DNA of 64,000 nt from Apoderus coryli (GCA_911728435.2 OU452198.1:1612001-1676000); one strand, 5' to 3'; counted from the first letter of the stretch, positions 39,110 to 50,773 are shown. Notes: generated from the letters alone by a model not told the origin. Made by a program: numbers and translations.

Positions 39110-42000
39110 CTGTAGAAATTAAAAAACATACACACATTTCTAAAATAAATAAATAATAATATAACATTTATGTTATGACATCACAGTTATCTACAATATT
39201 CGAAAATAACAAGAAAATTGCAAAGCAAGTTTAAAAATATACCTAAAAAACATTTTAAGGAAAATCCGTGTCTCGCACTCCAAATGCAACATTTTTATAT
39301 CTAACCTTCTTTACTTTCATAATTAAGTACAAATATTTTCATCTTTTTAAGTGTATCAAGAAATAAATACAGGGTAAGTGTTTCATAATATGTGGGACAC
39401 ATTTACAGAGGTGATCAGGCATCTCAAAAAATTAAAAAAGTACCTTCAAATATATGTCCAAAACCACTTTGGGTTCGAGATACCTGCAGGGTGACAAAGT
39501 TCTATTTTTTTTTTCCAAAAATTTGTTTTTGACGTTTGACATTTTACACTCTCATAATACAATTTTGTTTTTTTAGCCTACTTGTGAAAAAAGAAAATAC
39601 TTGGCATTGTAAAAGTAGTCATCGGCAGTAAGTCCTAGAGAAAAACTATTTTTGTGGAAAAACGAGCATTTTTCGACAAAAAGAGCAAGAGACAAAAAAG
39701 TTTCTAAATTGAATGGGGCATACAAATTTCTTCTTATTAAAGATCAGAGGCGTTCCGTTCCACGCAAAAGTTTAGCTGGAATAAAGAGTATTCAACCCCC
39801 GAAAATGGGCCACCTTGTACGTTAACATTAAATTGTTCTGGGTTGGATTTTTGACATGTAAAAAGCGTACCAAATTCCAATTTACTGGTTATAAATTCTT
39901 GTAGAAAATTTTAAAAAACGAACATTTTTTTAAGCACTTTGATATCGTAATGAGAATTAGTTTAAAAAATAGTTTGATGAAGATTGAGATTCATGTTTAG
40001 GAATTACGATTTTTACACCTTTTATGTACGCCTTTTGTTCGTTCGCCAATATCTATTAAGTTGAGGATTTTTGGACGAAGCATACCACTCACACCTATTT
40101 CTGCTTTTTACAATTTGTTTTATGTTATTTTTTGACCCTTGTTTACATCTTAACGTACGCCTATGTTAAAAAAATTTTGGCAGAAGACTTGTACAACTAC
40201 AATCTAGCAACGTTATTCAAATTATTGATTTCCTGGAATTAATTTAAAAATTACGAATTTTCTTAATATTTTGCCCTTTTTTTACACCTTTTACATACGC
40301 CTTTTGTGCATTCCCCAATTTTAATTTGAGAATTTTTAGACTAAGCATACCACTATTGCTATTTTACAATTTTTTTAATTTTATTTCTTGAAACCCTTTT
40401 TTACAGATTATCGTACGCCTATGTGCAAAAATTACTGACAACAGGTTTAATAGGTCATAATCTATCAACCTTATTAAAATTGCTAATTTCTGGGAATCAG
40501 TTTAGAAATTACGAATTTCTTTAGCATTTAGCCCCCTTATTCAATGTGTCCACGGATAGAGTTTGGAAGAGGAAAAACTTTTTTATTTGTAGATTTAGAA
40601 GAAAAAGTCATTCTTTATAAAAACTTCTGCTTGTGTCGAAACCACAATTTCAAATACCAAATTTACGATTACTATACAGAGTATATTGAAAATATCATTT
40701 TTAATGATTTTGATTTTTTTGTTTTTTTTTTTAATTTTATGAAAATATTTCCAAAATCGTGATTTATTACACCAACTGTGCAAAAAACACTAATAAACTT
40801 TTTTCTCAAAGTGGTTAATTTCATAGCTACTAGTAAAATAATAAAATTAAAAAAAAAAAAAACAAGGAAATCAAAATTATTAAAAATGTTATTTTTGATA
40901 TACCCTGTATAGTAATCGTAAATTTGGTATTTGAAATTGTAGTTTCGACACAAGCAGACGTTTTTATAAAGAATGACTTTTTCTTCTAAATCTACAAATA
41001 AAAAAGTTTTTCCTCTTCCAAACTCTATTCGTGGACACATTGTATGTATGCCTTTTGTTCGTACTTCAATTTGAAATTTAAGATATTTGGACCTAGCATA
41101 CCATTTACATAAATTTTTAGCTTTTTCAGAACTTTTTCAATTTAATTTTTTGTTACCTTTTTTTACACCTTAACGTAAGGCTATTGTCAAAATCTTTTGA
41201 AAGCAGATTTAAGGGGCTATAATCAATCAACCTTATTAAAATTATTGATTTCCGGGAATTACTTTCGAAACTACGATTTTTTTCAATATTTGACCCCCTT
41301 GTTATACCAGTATATTTCGTTATGTAAAATAAAAATGTTCCAAAGAAAAATAAAGTCATTTTTATTTCTTATTTTTTGTTTCTCAGCTTCATTCGAACAG
41401 TCAGTGTGTTGACTTTTTTTTAAAGCCGATCCTGGTAAATTAATAAGTAGGTTTCTCTCTCTTAGAAACTATAATTTCTTTGGTAAGTATGCAATAGATG
41501 GCATAACTGTCGGAATTCCAAAAATGTATTCAACACCCATCTGCTGAGTAACAGAATAACTAAATCTCTGAAAAATTTTGGTAATTGGCGTTGTAATACT
41601 ATAATCCACATATAGAAGGATACTATCAATGAAAATTTAAAAAGAAAGTCAGAGGAAGACTGCATATTTCGTGCGACACACTTTAAAAATTGTTACATTT
41701 CTTTTACAAACTTCAATAATTATTATTCACGATAATTCATACGCATTATTTAACAAAAGTATCGTATACTTTCTGTACCAAGTTAGGTAAAACGATACCC
41801 GGGAGTTTTAAATTACCAATAAATGGCAGTTTTTGCTGTAATTGGTACCAACGCGAACCAACATAACCTTTAACAAATTACTACATTACTAAACGTACGA
41901 GTAGAATTTGAACGGCACAACGAAACTTTTCAACGACAAAACAATGTAATGGTAATGTACTCTTTTATCGTAGTATGCTACAACGACTAAACTAAAACAG
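39110..42000. repeat. Degenerate about 270-bp tandem repeat with an inverted-repeat element inserted
   Basis: The block TTACACCTTTT-TACGCCTTTTGTTC...CTAAGCATACCA occurs near 40016, 40280 and 41037. Between the second and third copies lies an element with arms 40537-40720 and about 40868-41042, each starting TGTGTCCACGRATAGAGTTTG. Part of that arm recurs at 5518-5575. No functional frame is seen; both arms encode the same shadow peptide. Confidence 0.8.
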
Positions 42001-42150
42001 GTTCTACCACTTCACCAAAACAAAACACTGATTTTTCTTATTCTCGACGTGCGTTTCGCTACCAATGTTAGCAGCCTCAGTAGAGAAATAAAACTCAGTT
42101 TGGATGCTAACAAAAAAAAAGTGTTTTGGTGAAGTGGTAAAACGTGTTTG
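42000..42150. mobile_element. Short inverted-repeat element with hammerhead-like variant
   Basis: Arms TCTACCACTTCACCAAAACA and complement (about 42003-42030, 42120-42140) flank a minus-strand motif: CUGAGGCUGC...GGUAGC, GAAA (42057-42054), CGCACGUC. It has GUC but the core lacks A9, so it is a variant or decayed. Confidence 0.55.
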
Positions 42151-42502
42151 AGTTCAGTGTTCTACGCCAAAGATTCTACTAATCGATTATGCTATAACGT
42201 ACAACAATGTATCTATTTCACAACATCAATGGATGTGTGCCATACCAATTTAAGTTGTAAACGTAAATGAACGGCAAAGTTTCAAAACGACTGACCTGGA
42301 GCTAAGTGACTTTTAACTGTTTACCTAGGGCTATTTTCCGAAACCTGCTGGAAACACTTGAAGTGCTAAAGCTACATACTGATGAAATGTCATTATACTA
42401 CCCATCCTGCGCAACATTACTATCAGCATTTTGGTGGGGGTATTACTTGTATTGGTAAATGAAAGTCGGTCGCATGCACTGAATTGTTTTAATTACTAAA
42501 AA

Positions 42503-42538
42503 CATGTTTCGACGCCAGCCAGGGTCATCATCAGTTGG
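42503..42538 (-). ncRNA. Hammerhead-like motif (copy f)
   Basis: CUGAUGA (42534-42528), U, stem II GAC...GUC with one mismatch, GAAA (42510-42507), CAUGU. Core intact; stem I is poor. Confidence 0.52.
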
Positions 42539-42666
42539 GCAGAATTGCACAACTTAACGGAAAGAAATGTTTACATCGCTGACACATATCAATGGAACTA
42601 CAAAACATTAAAATAAGTTTGTCTGGGAACATCCTCAAGACTTTCTACGTAGAGTGCGTCTTCAGT

Positions 42667-42865
42667 TTAATATCCATCTTTTACCCTTACAAAATTATGC
42701 AAAATGCAACATGCTTTGATAATGGCGACAGCAAAGTTGTCAGAAACATTTAAAGGGCTAATCTTAAGACGATACTGGATTTTTAAATACGTTGGCCAGC
42801 CGAGCTCCGCGCCGGCATCGTGTGAAAAGGTTTCTCGGTTATTTCGCCGACCGGCAAAGTGCCGT
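42667..42865 (-). pseudogene. Harbinger transposase C-terminal fragment
   Basis: Minus strand: YRLKISPLNVSDNFAVAII then KACCILHNFVRVKDGY, the conserved C-terminal LHNF motif of PIF/Harbinger transposases. It fuses in frame with the LINE tail upstream (ACQTCNIYKINSEVNYFN). Confidence 0.72.
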
Positions 42866-44200
42866 CCGTGTGCAAGAGGCCTTAGAGTTTGATTAAAATA
42901 GTTGACTTCACTGTTTATTTTGTATATGTTACAAGTTTGGCATGCTCTCAAAAGAGGTGCCTTGGTCTCGTAGTTCGTGCGAAAGGCGGGGACATAGCCT
43001 ACTATTTCTTACAAAAATTCGAGGAAGATTAAAATTAATTTGGCGGAGCAGTTCTGAGCAATCTATGAGGCTATTGACAATTTTAAAAATAAGCAGTTGA
43101 CCTGCATAAATCCGACGCGTCTCTAGTGAAAACACATGAAAACGGTCAAGTAGTATCTTAAGATCAAACCCTCTGTGTGGAAACCTACCATCAAGCTTAA
43201 ATGCCAAATATTTGAGGAATCTGCGCTGTACGTACTCAATGTGATCAATATGGCATTGATATATGGGAGACCATATAATTGAGTCGTATTCAAGCTTGGA
43301 TCTCACAAGAGCGCAGTATAAATTCATTATACATTGAATATCCGTGAAGTTCTTGGTAACTCGAAACAGACATACGATGCGCAATGCATCTTCGGTGATG
43401 CACTCAATATGATAGCTAAACGATAAGTCTGTGTCAACGTAGACTCCCAGATCCCTCAACACTTCGCAGCGCTCAAAAGCCGTATCATTTAGTTGGTAAT
43501 GGAATTCAAATATATTTTGCGATCTAGAAAATACGGCAAACTTACATTTTTGAACGTTTAGGGGCAGTTTGTTAGATTCACACCATTCCGCAAGCGTAAA
43601 CAAGTCATCCTGCAGCAATCTGCAATCATCGCTATCCTGAACCATACGATACATTTTCACGTCTTCAGCAAACAATAAATGTTTGCTTGATATTCCCGTT
43701 GATATATCGTTAACAAAAATCGAGAAAATTAACGGCGCCAAAGAGCTGACCTGCGGCGTAAAAGTCAAGGACTTGTGGTCGTTGTATTCGACGTAGTGCT
43801 GACGGTCGCAAATGTAAGAAGCAAAAAAAGATAGAAGGTCGTCATCGAAACTAATAAGTGTAAGTATGACCGCATGATCCAACCTATCGAAGGCCTTCGA
43901 GAAATCGGTATAGACAGCATCAACTCTGAGTCCCTCTCCGAGTGCGTGAAAAACATCCTCCATGAAGCATGTCAGGTTAGTTACTGTAGAACGTCCCCGA
44001 AAAAAGCCATGCTGCTGCGATTCAATTCGTTGTTTTACCTGGCTAAATATTTTTCTATGAAGTGTTGTCTCAAAGACCTTCGAAAAGTTGACGGGAAGAG
44101 AGATGGGTCGATAATTCTCAACGCGATCATTTTCCGCAGACTTGTCTAACGGAAATACACGAGATACCTTCCAAGCCTCAGGAAATACATTGGAGCTGAA
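42866..44200 (-). pseudogene. LINE RT, catalytic box mutated to FAED
   Basis: The frame 43963-42929 encodes DAVYTDFSKAFDRLDHAVI, a degenerate GVPQGS (QVSSLAPLIFSIFVND), LLFAEDVKMY where FADD should be, CESNKLPLNVQKCKF, LRDLGVYVDTDLSF and VRSKLEYDSIIWSPIY. Upstream, 44200-43960 carries the RT N-terminal part in another frame. Asp to Glu in the catalytic pair would cripple it. Confidence 0.85.
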
Positions 44201-44277
44201 TGACTTGTTGAATAAAACTCGCCCTTCGATAAAAAAATTGATGTAATCTTTTCTTTGCGCCGTGTAATTCTACTTCT

Positions 44278-44310
44278 TCAACTGATGATGGCTAGGGTCG
44301 AAACATGTAA
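44278..44310 (+). ncRNA. Hammerhead-like motif (copy g), shortened stem II
   Basis: CUGAUGA (44282-44288), U, GGCUAGGGUC, GAAA (44300-44303), CAUGUA. Compared with copy e the 5' half of stem II is missing, so it is probably inactive. Confidence 0.45.
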
Positions 44311-44561
44311 TCACAACAATTTAGTGGATGCGACAGACTTTCATTTACCAATTTATTATCCATCTACATTAATATGAACTACTTTGTTAACATTATTTGT
44401 ATTTGTTATAGGTTAGGTATAAGCGTAGATACGATACGTTGTTTTTTTGATTTTGAAACGGATTAAAAGTGGCTGCTATAGAAAATAATTATACGTATGA
44501 GATAGAGGAGAATTTGATAGAGCTCAATCAGGTACACCTTGTTTACTTTTCTAGTCTTTAA

Positions 44562-45465
44562 GTGTACGAGGGTTGCTATTTATGTCTTCAGAACTGGCAA
44601 CACTGGTATTGCCAGGTGAAATCTGTCAACGCCATCTTGAAGTTTGACATTTTTGACAGTATACGCAATGAGAACGTCTTGACGTGCGAGCAATATTTGT
44701 TGAAAAGTTCATCTCGGGCAAAAAATGGAATTAAGTCGCGAAAATTTTCGAGTTATGATTTATTATGACTTTCGACGTGGTCTAACGCAATCAACCAAAG
44801 CAGCATTTGGCGATAAAGCACCATCCAAGGCCACTGTATATCACTGGTACACTGAATTCAAACATGGCCGTAGTTCGCTCACGGACAAAGTTAAAGATGG
44901 TCGTCCAAAATCGGTCGTTGTGCCGGAAACCATTGATGCTGTGCAAAACTAATTGAAAAAGATCGTCATGTGACATATCATGAAACCGAGGCAAGTTTAA
45001 GCATTAGTATCACGAGCATATATAAGATTTTGCACGAACATTTGCATGTTCGCATTGGAATCCAAATTTATTGACAGGTGCTTAAAAAAAGACTCGAGTC
45101 TATTGATGCTGTAAAATGCCTAGCAAATACAACTGTGGTGCATCCAAAGCCGTACACAGCATCATCACACTTGACGAGTCGTAGCCTATGAGCCAGAATG
45201 AAAAGGCCAATCGGCAGTTTGGGTGTTTCAATGTGAAGAAACGCCAGCAAAAGTTGTTCGTTCCCGAAGCGTTAAACAGCAAATGGTGGCGTGTCCTTCA
45301 CGAAAACCGGTCATGTCGCAACTGTGGCTCTAGAAAATCAGAAGACCGTTACTTCAGCGTGGTATGGTATGCGGATTTTGCCGCACTGATCTTGAAACAT
45401 ACCTGACCTCAATCTCTTCTCGAGGAGTGCGTTTTCCGACTCTGGAAGAGCTCTAAAGTGAAGTA
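44562..45465 (+). pseudogene. Second mariner transposase pseudogene
   Basis: ATG at 44725 opens MELSRENFRVMIYYDFRRGL and WYTEFKHGRSSLTDKVKDGR, the mariner helix-turn-helix region. A frameshift at about 44950 and further stops follow; FTKTGHVATVAL survives near 45300. The C-terminal DDE motifs are lost. The left tip ACGAGGGTTGC matches the first mariner. Confidence 0.86.
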
Positions 45466-45814
45466 ACCAGACAGATTCGAATGCTTAAGAACCGAAGCTC
45501 GCAATCTATTAATTTAATCCCTCAAACCATATGGCACACATCAAAATGTTAACATAATGACTACAAGTTAGTTTCCGATGACAATTTTATGATGGATGAT
45601 AATGCTTATCATGCTATACAAGCACTTTCAAAATGATAAATATTATACAAGGTGTTTCAAAACTTGACGTGTAAAAATACTTTTTTCTACAAATTCTTAC
45701 CATGGTAGTGTTCATTGTACTCAGTTAAATCAAAGATTCTCTTATGACTAGCCCTGAAACAATAACAAAATGTAGTATTAAACATTTTTTTTTTTAAATA
45801 CCTTCAATTCTCAC

Positions 45815-46005
45815 CTTGAATCCTCACTGATCCTACTTAAGATCGGTTGTAACGTGGGGAAAGATGCAGCCACAGCTGCCGTCACTATACTACTGCCTTT
45901 GTGCTCAGGCGACTCCGGTTTCCATTCGTTGTCAGTCGTCTCCTCGCTGTCATCAAACTGTGACTTCCATTGGCTCGCCAACGTTAGAGCACCACCTTTA
46001 GTAAC
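45815..46005 (-). CDS. asator: TTBK exon 9
   Basis: It encodes VTKGGALTLASQWKSQFDD and SEETTDNEWKPESPEHKG, with many acidic and Ser/Thr residues, and ends ISEDS plus AG (phase 2). The upstream intron is 56 bp, a usual size for a short insect intron. The donor GTGAGA begins at 45814 and opens the 20-kb intron. 191 nt. Confidence 0.88.
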
Positions 46006-46061
46006 CTTGAAAAGTTCTCAAGTTATTCATCGAAACGATTTGTCGCACTTTTCATACTTAC

Positions 46062-46219
46062 TTGCTGACTTACATTCTCGTCGTCAATCAATGCGAATTG
46101 TGTTACACTTTGATCCCTCAATGCACTTAAACCACCTCTAGAACTTCGTACAGCCGAAGGCTGACGTCGTCGAGGTCGTTCCTGTTCGGGAGTGGCAGGA
46201 TGTGAATCGCCCAGACTAC
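46062..46219 (-). CDS. asator: TTBK exon 8
   Basis: The exon encodes GSLGDSHPATPEQERPRRR, then SSRGGLSALRDQSVTQFAL and IDDENVSQQ. Two GTAAGT donors are possible, 12 nt apart: the downstream one (intron from 46061) gives phase 0 and keeps SQQ; the upstream one would drop four codons. The acceptor TTGTTTAG lies about 33 bp from a LINE RNase H fragment, so the branch-point region borders transposon sequence. The length is 158 nt. Confidence 0.88.
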
Positions 46220-46251
46220 CTAAACAACAAAAGGAGTTAATATAATACAGG

Positions 46252-46352
46252 TGCTGGAGTTTATGGAAGCAGACCCAAGCCTAAAATTTCGCAATGTCTG
46301 GATTCCCACGCTACTTTATTCCAGGCAGAGGTTCTGGCCATTGATCTGTGTG
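46252..46352 (+). pseudogene. LINE RNase H domain, left half
   Basis: GVYGSRPKPKISQCLDSHA and TLFQAEVLAIDLCEL match an RNase H segment (FQAExxAI). The domain is cut by the satellite element and resumes at 49878. Confidence 0.72.
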
Positions 46353-49300
46353 AGCTATGCGTATTCGAGACCATTTCTTATATAAAATAACATGGGAAAT
46401 CGCCAAGGTTCATTCTGGTCATGTTTCAAGATCACGCGCTTGACAGGGGGGCAGCACATGCAAGACACTTAGAATGTAGAGGAACAAAGAGTAAGGTGTA
46501 TTTTCATCGTTTACGTGGGTCATTTACGTCATTTTCATCGTTTACGTGGGTTATTTACGTCATTTTCATCGTTTATGTGGGTCATTTACACCATTTTCAT
46601 AGTTTACGTGGGTCATTTACGTCATTTTCATCGTTTACGTGGGTTATTTACGACATTTTCATCGTTTATGTGGGTCATTTACACCATTTTCATCGTTTAC
46701 GTGGGTCATGTACGTCATTTTCATCGTTTACGCGGTGCATTTACGTCATTTTCATCATTTACGTTATTTTTATCGTTTACGTGGGTTATTTACGTCATTT
46801 TCATCGTTTACGTGGATCATTTACGTCATTTTCATCGTTTACTTGGGTCATTTCCGTCATTTTCATAGTTTACGTGGATCATCTACGTCATTTTCATCGT
46901 TTACGTGGGTCATTTACATCATTTTCATCGTTTACGTGGGTCATTTACACCATTTTTTCGTTTACGTGGGTCATTTACGTCATTTTCATCGTTTACGTGG
47001 GTCATTTACACCATTTTTCGTTTACGTGGGTCATGTACGTCATTTTCATCGTTTACGTGGCTCATTTACGTCATTTTCATCGTTTACGTGGGTCATTTAC
47101 GTCATTTTCATCGTTTACGTGGGTCATTTAGGTCATTTTCATCGTTTACGTGGATCATTTACGTCATTTTCATCGTTTACGTGGGTCATTTACACCATTT
47201 TTTCGTTTACGTGGGTCATGTACGTCATTTTCATCGTTTACGTGTGTCATTTACGTCATTTTCATCGTTTACGTGGGTCATTTCCGTCATTTTCATAGTT
47301 TACGTGGATCATCTACGTCATTTTCATCGTTTACGTGGGTCATTTACATCATTTTCATCGTTTACGTGGGTCATTTACACCATTTTTTCGTTTACGTGGG
47401 TCATTTACGTCATTTTCATCGTGTACGTGGGTCATTTACACCATTTTTTCGTTTACGTGGGTCATTTACGTCATTTTCATCGTTTACGTGGGTTATTTAC
47501 GTTATTTTTATCGTTTACGTGGGTTATTTACGTCATTTTCATCGTTTACGTGGGTCATGTACGTCATTTTCATCGTTTACGCGGTGCATTTACGTCATTT
47601 TCATCATTTACGAGGGTCATTTACGTTATTTTTATCGTTTACGTGGGTTATTTACGTCATTTTCATCGTTTACGTGGATCATTTACGTCATTTTCATCGT
47701 TTACTTGGGTCATTTCCGTCATTTTCATAGTTTACGTGGATCATCTACGTCATTTTCATCGTTTACGTGGGTCATTTACATCATTTTCATCGTTTACGTG
47801 GGTCATTTACACCATTTTTTCGTTTACGTGGGTCATTTACGTCATTTTCATCGTTTACGTGGGTCATTTACACCATTTTTCGTTTACGTGGGTCATGTAC
47901 GTCATTTTCATCGTTTACGTGGCTCATTTACGTCATTTTCATCGTTTACGTGGGTCATTTACGTCATTTTCATCGTTTACGTGGGTCATTTAGGTCATTT
48001 TTATCGTTTACGTGGGTCATTTACGTCATTTTCATCGTTTACGTGGATCATTTACGTCATTTTCATCGTTTACGTGGGTTATTTACGTCATTTTCATCGT
48101 TTACGTGGGTCATTTACACCATTTTTTCGTTTACGTGGGTCATGTACGTCATTTTCATCGTTTACGTGTGTCATTTACGTCATTTTCATCGTTTACGTGG
48201 GTCATTTCCGTCATTTTCATAGTTTACGTGGATCATCTACGTCATTTTCATCGTTTACGTGGGTCATTTACATCATTTTCATCGTTTACGTGGGTCATTT
48301 ACACCATTTTTTCGTTTACGTGGGTCATTTACGTCATTTTCATCGTGTACGTGGGTCCTTTACACCATTTTTTCGTTTACGTGGGTCATTTACGTCATTT
48401 TCATCGTTTACGTGGGTTATTTACGTTATTTTTATCGTTTACGTGGGTTATTTACGTCATTTTCATCGTTTACGTGGGTCATGTACGTCATTTTCATCGT
48501 TTACGCGGTGCATTTACGTCATTTTCATCATTTACGAGGGTCATTTACGTTATTTTTATCGTTTACGTGGGTTATTTACGTCATTTTCATCGTTTACGTG
48601 GATCATTTACGTCATTTTCATCGTTTACTTGGGTCATTTCCGTCATTTTCATAGTTTACGTGGATCATCTACGTCATTTTCATCGTTTACGTGGGTCATT
48701 TACATCATTTTCATCGTTTAAGTGGGTCATTTACACCATTTTTTCGTTTACGTGGGTCATTTACGTCATTTTCATCGTTTACGTGGGTCATTTACACCAT
48801 TTTTCGTTTACGTGGGTCATGTACGTCATTTTCATCGTTTACGTGGCTCATTTACGTCATTTTCATCGTTTACGTGGGTCATTTAGGTCATTTTCATCGT
48901 TTACGTGGGTCATTTACGTCATTTTCATCGTTTACGTGGATCATTTACGTCATTTTCATCGTTTACGTGGGTTATTTACGTCATTTTCATCGTTTACGTG
49001 GGTCATTTACACCATTTTTTCGTTTACGTGGGTCATGTACGTCATTTTCATCGTTTACGTGTGTCATTTACGTCATTTTCATCGTTTACGTAGATCATTT
49101 ACGTCATTTTCATCGTTTACGTGGGTCATTTCCGTCATTTTCATAGTTTACGTGGATCATCTACGTCATTTTCATCGTTTACGTGGGTCATTTACATCAT
49201 TTTCATCGTTTACGTGGGTCATTTACACCATTTTTTCGTTTACGTGGGTCATTTACGTCATTTTCATCGTGTACGTGGGTGATTTACACCATTTTTTCGT

Positions 49301-49877
49301 TTACGTGGGTCATTTACGTCATTTTCATCGTTTACGTGGGTTATTTACGTCATTTCCATCGTTTACGTGGGTCATTTACGTCATTTTCATCGTTTACGTG
49401 GGTCTTTTACGCCATTTTCATGGTTTATGCGGGCCATTTATGTCATTTTCATCGTTTACGCGGATCATTGTTACTTAAGACTGCTATAAGTAGTAAGTCT
49501 TTTGTTGTTGTTTAAGTAATCTATGGCTATACATATCTGCCTGATCCTTCACTTTCTTTTGAAGCGCTATTCTGATGGTGTTCGGTTGAAACTAGTACGT
49601 GGGTGGTTTGTCTGATAGTCACATACAACAAGCTATAAAATACCCCGTTCTGACGCGTTTTGTACCCAACCCCACCGCACACAGTTACCATATTCCCTTT
49701 GTACCGCTATATTTAAATTATGCACCTTGCTCCTCTACATTCTAAGTCTTGCATGTGCTGCCCCCTGTCATAAACCCCGCGAGGCCGTCAAGTGCGTGAC
49801 CTTGAAAGGAACCAAAAAAATGGCCAGAATGCATCTTAGCGATTTCCCATAAGAAATGGTCTCGAATCCGCATAGCT
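46353..49877. mobile_element. 3.5-kb TIR element with a 31-bp satellite core
   Basis: Left arm 46353-46501 (AGCTATGCGTATTCGAGACC...) is inverted at 49721-49877, sharing CATTTCTTA, GATTTCCCAT, GCAGCACATGCAAGAC and TTAGAATGTAGAGG. It interrupts a LINE RNase H domain. No transposase is visible; the interior is the 31-bp array plus about 250 bp of unique sequence (49470-49720). No clear target duplication is seen; TGTGTG occurs just outside both ends. Confidence 0.83.
46497..49470. repeat. 31-bp tandem array with higher-order structure (about 96 units)
   Basis: The consensus TTTACGTGGGTCATTTACGT plus CATTTTCATCG repeats, with 29- and 30-bp variants containing ACACCATTTTTTCG. A marker unit (TTTCCGTCATTTTCATAG) recurs at 46851, 47281, 47713, 48205, 48637 and 49129, giving spacings of 430, 432, 492, 432 and 492, hence a 924-bp higher-order period. 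Because 31 is not a multiple of 3 and no unit has a stop in the plus direction, open frames up to 523 codons appear in every frame; they are not genes. Confidence 0.97.
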
Positions 49878-50200
49878 ATACTACTTGTGTGCTCAAGAGC
49901 TCGAACAGTGTGGAATTGTCAAAACATACTCTCTAATAATCTGACTCTGATCTGGATCCCTGGCCACTGTGGTCTAAAGGCGAATGAAAAAGCCCACTTT
50001 CGGGCAAGAGAATTTAACGGACTGGAAGCCGCAACTGGCATATCGCTTAACACTGCCAAATATATACGTAATACCTGGATAAACGACAAAGTTCAGGACT
50101 TTTGGCAAAATTATCCAGGTTTAGTACATTAAACCCATCGAAATCACGAACCAGGGAGTTGTTGGGTATGAGTAGATCTCATCTGCGCTGCCTGGTATTC
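49878..50200 (+). pseudogene. LINE RNase H domain, right half
   Basis: ARTVWNCQNILSNNLTLIW then IPGHCGLKANEKAHFRAREF is the C-terminal RNase H block (WxPGHxGxxGNExAD), followed by a broken tail. It completes the fragment left of the satellite element. Confidence 0.82.
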
Positions 50201-50429
50201 ATTGTCGCTTGAATCAAGGTTGAGTCTCGTGGAAAATTCCGTTGCTAGAACTAGATTCGCAATATTTGGTGAAGTAACCCCTCTACCAGCGAGTCTAAAA
50301 GAAAGCTCACCAACCTAAATAATTTACTCCAATAAGAAAATTGAGCTGCTGAGTGAAATAAGACCAAGATGCGGATAGTGAGATGCTACGTTCTCCAGGT
50401 GCTGCTACACGGAATCAAGGCCTGACACA

Positions 50430-50745
50430 GGCTACTGGAAAAAAAATCGAAGCCTTCGAGATGTAGATTTACAGGAGAATATTGAAGATATCTTGGGTGG
50501 AACATGTCACCAACTTCGATATACTGCGGTGCATGAGAAAGGGGACAAAAGTGCTTAACATAGTGAAGCGGCGTAAGCTTGAGTACCTCCGTCATATAAT
50601 GCCCAATGAAGAAAAAAATAGAATTCTTCAACTCGCCATGCAAGGCAAAATATTGGACAGGAGGGGACCGTCATATCTCGTGACTGAGGAACCTTCGACA
50701 ATGATAGCCTTGATGATCGCCCACATCCAGACCGGATAAGGCTCC
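50430..50745 (+). pseudogene. LINE C-terminal fragment (second clade)
   Basis: FEMWIYRRILKISWVEHVTN, KRRKLEYLRHIMPNEEKN and LQLAMQGKILDRRG match the extreme C-terminus common in insect RTE/CR1-like LINEs. It ends just short of exon 7. Confidence 0.78.
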
Positions 50746-50773
50746 GAGAGATTGTGCGTGTAAAGTAACTTAC

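Larger units (their letters stand above)
42451..44351. mobile_element. 1.9-kb inverted-repeat element carrying LINE and Harbinger pieces
   Basis: Arms ATTGGTAAATGAAAGTCGGT (42451) and complement (to 44351) also share GCATGC-CTGAATTGTTTTAAT and an outward-facing hammerhead-like core. Inside are a Harbinger C-terminal fragment and a LINE RT on the minus strand. The arms may be a separate family into which the rest was inserted. Confidence 0.78.

Noticed and set aside
40650..40665. GTCGAAAC near 40656 as another hammerhead core
   Set aside because: No CUGANGA at the right distance upstream, and no stem II.
40544..41040. Gene pair encoding the peptide starting MCPRIEFGRG on both strands
   Set aside because: The two frames are the two arms of an inverted repeat, not genes.
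46497..49470. CRISPR-like array
   Set aside because: There are no spacers: units are directly adjacent near-identical repeats, and the genome is eukaryotic.
46421..49515. Open frames up to 523 codons across the 31-bp array, in all three plus frames
   Set aside because: They follow from a stop-free 31-bp unit whose period is not a multiple of 3: the same 31-residue peptide recurs in every frame. No start context, no homology.
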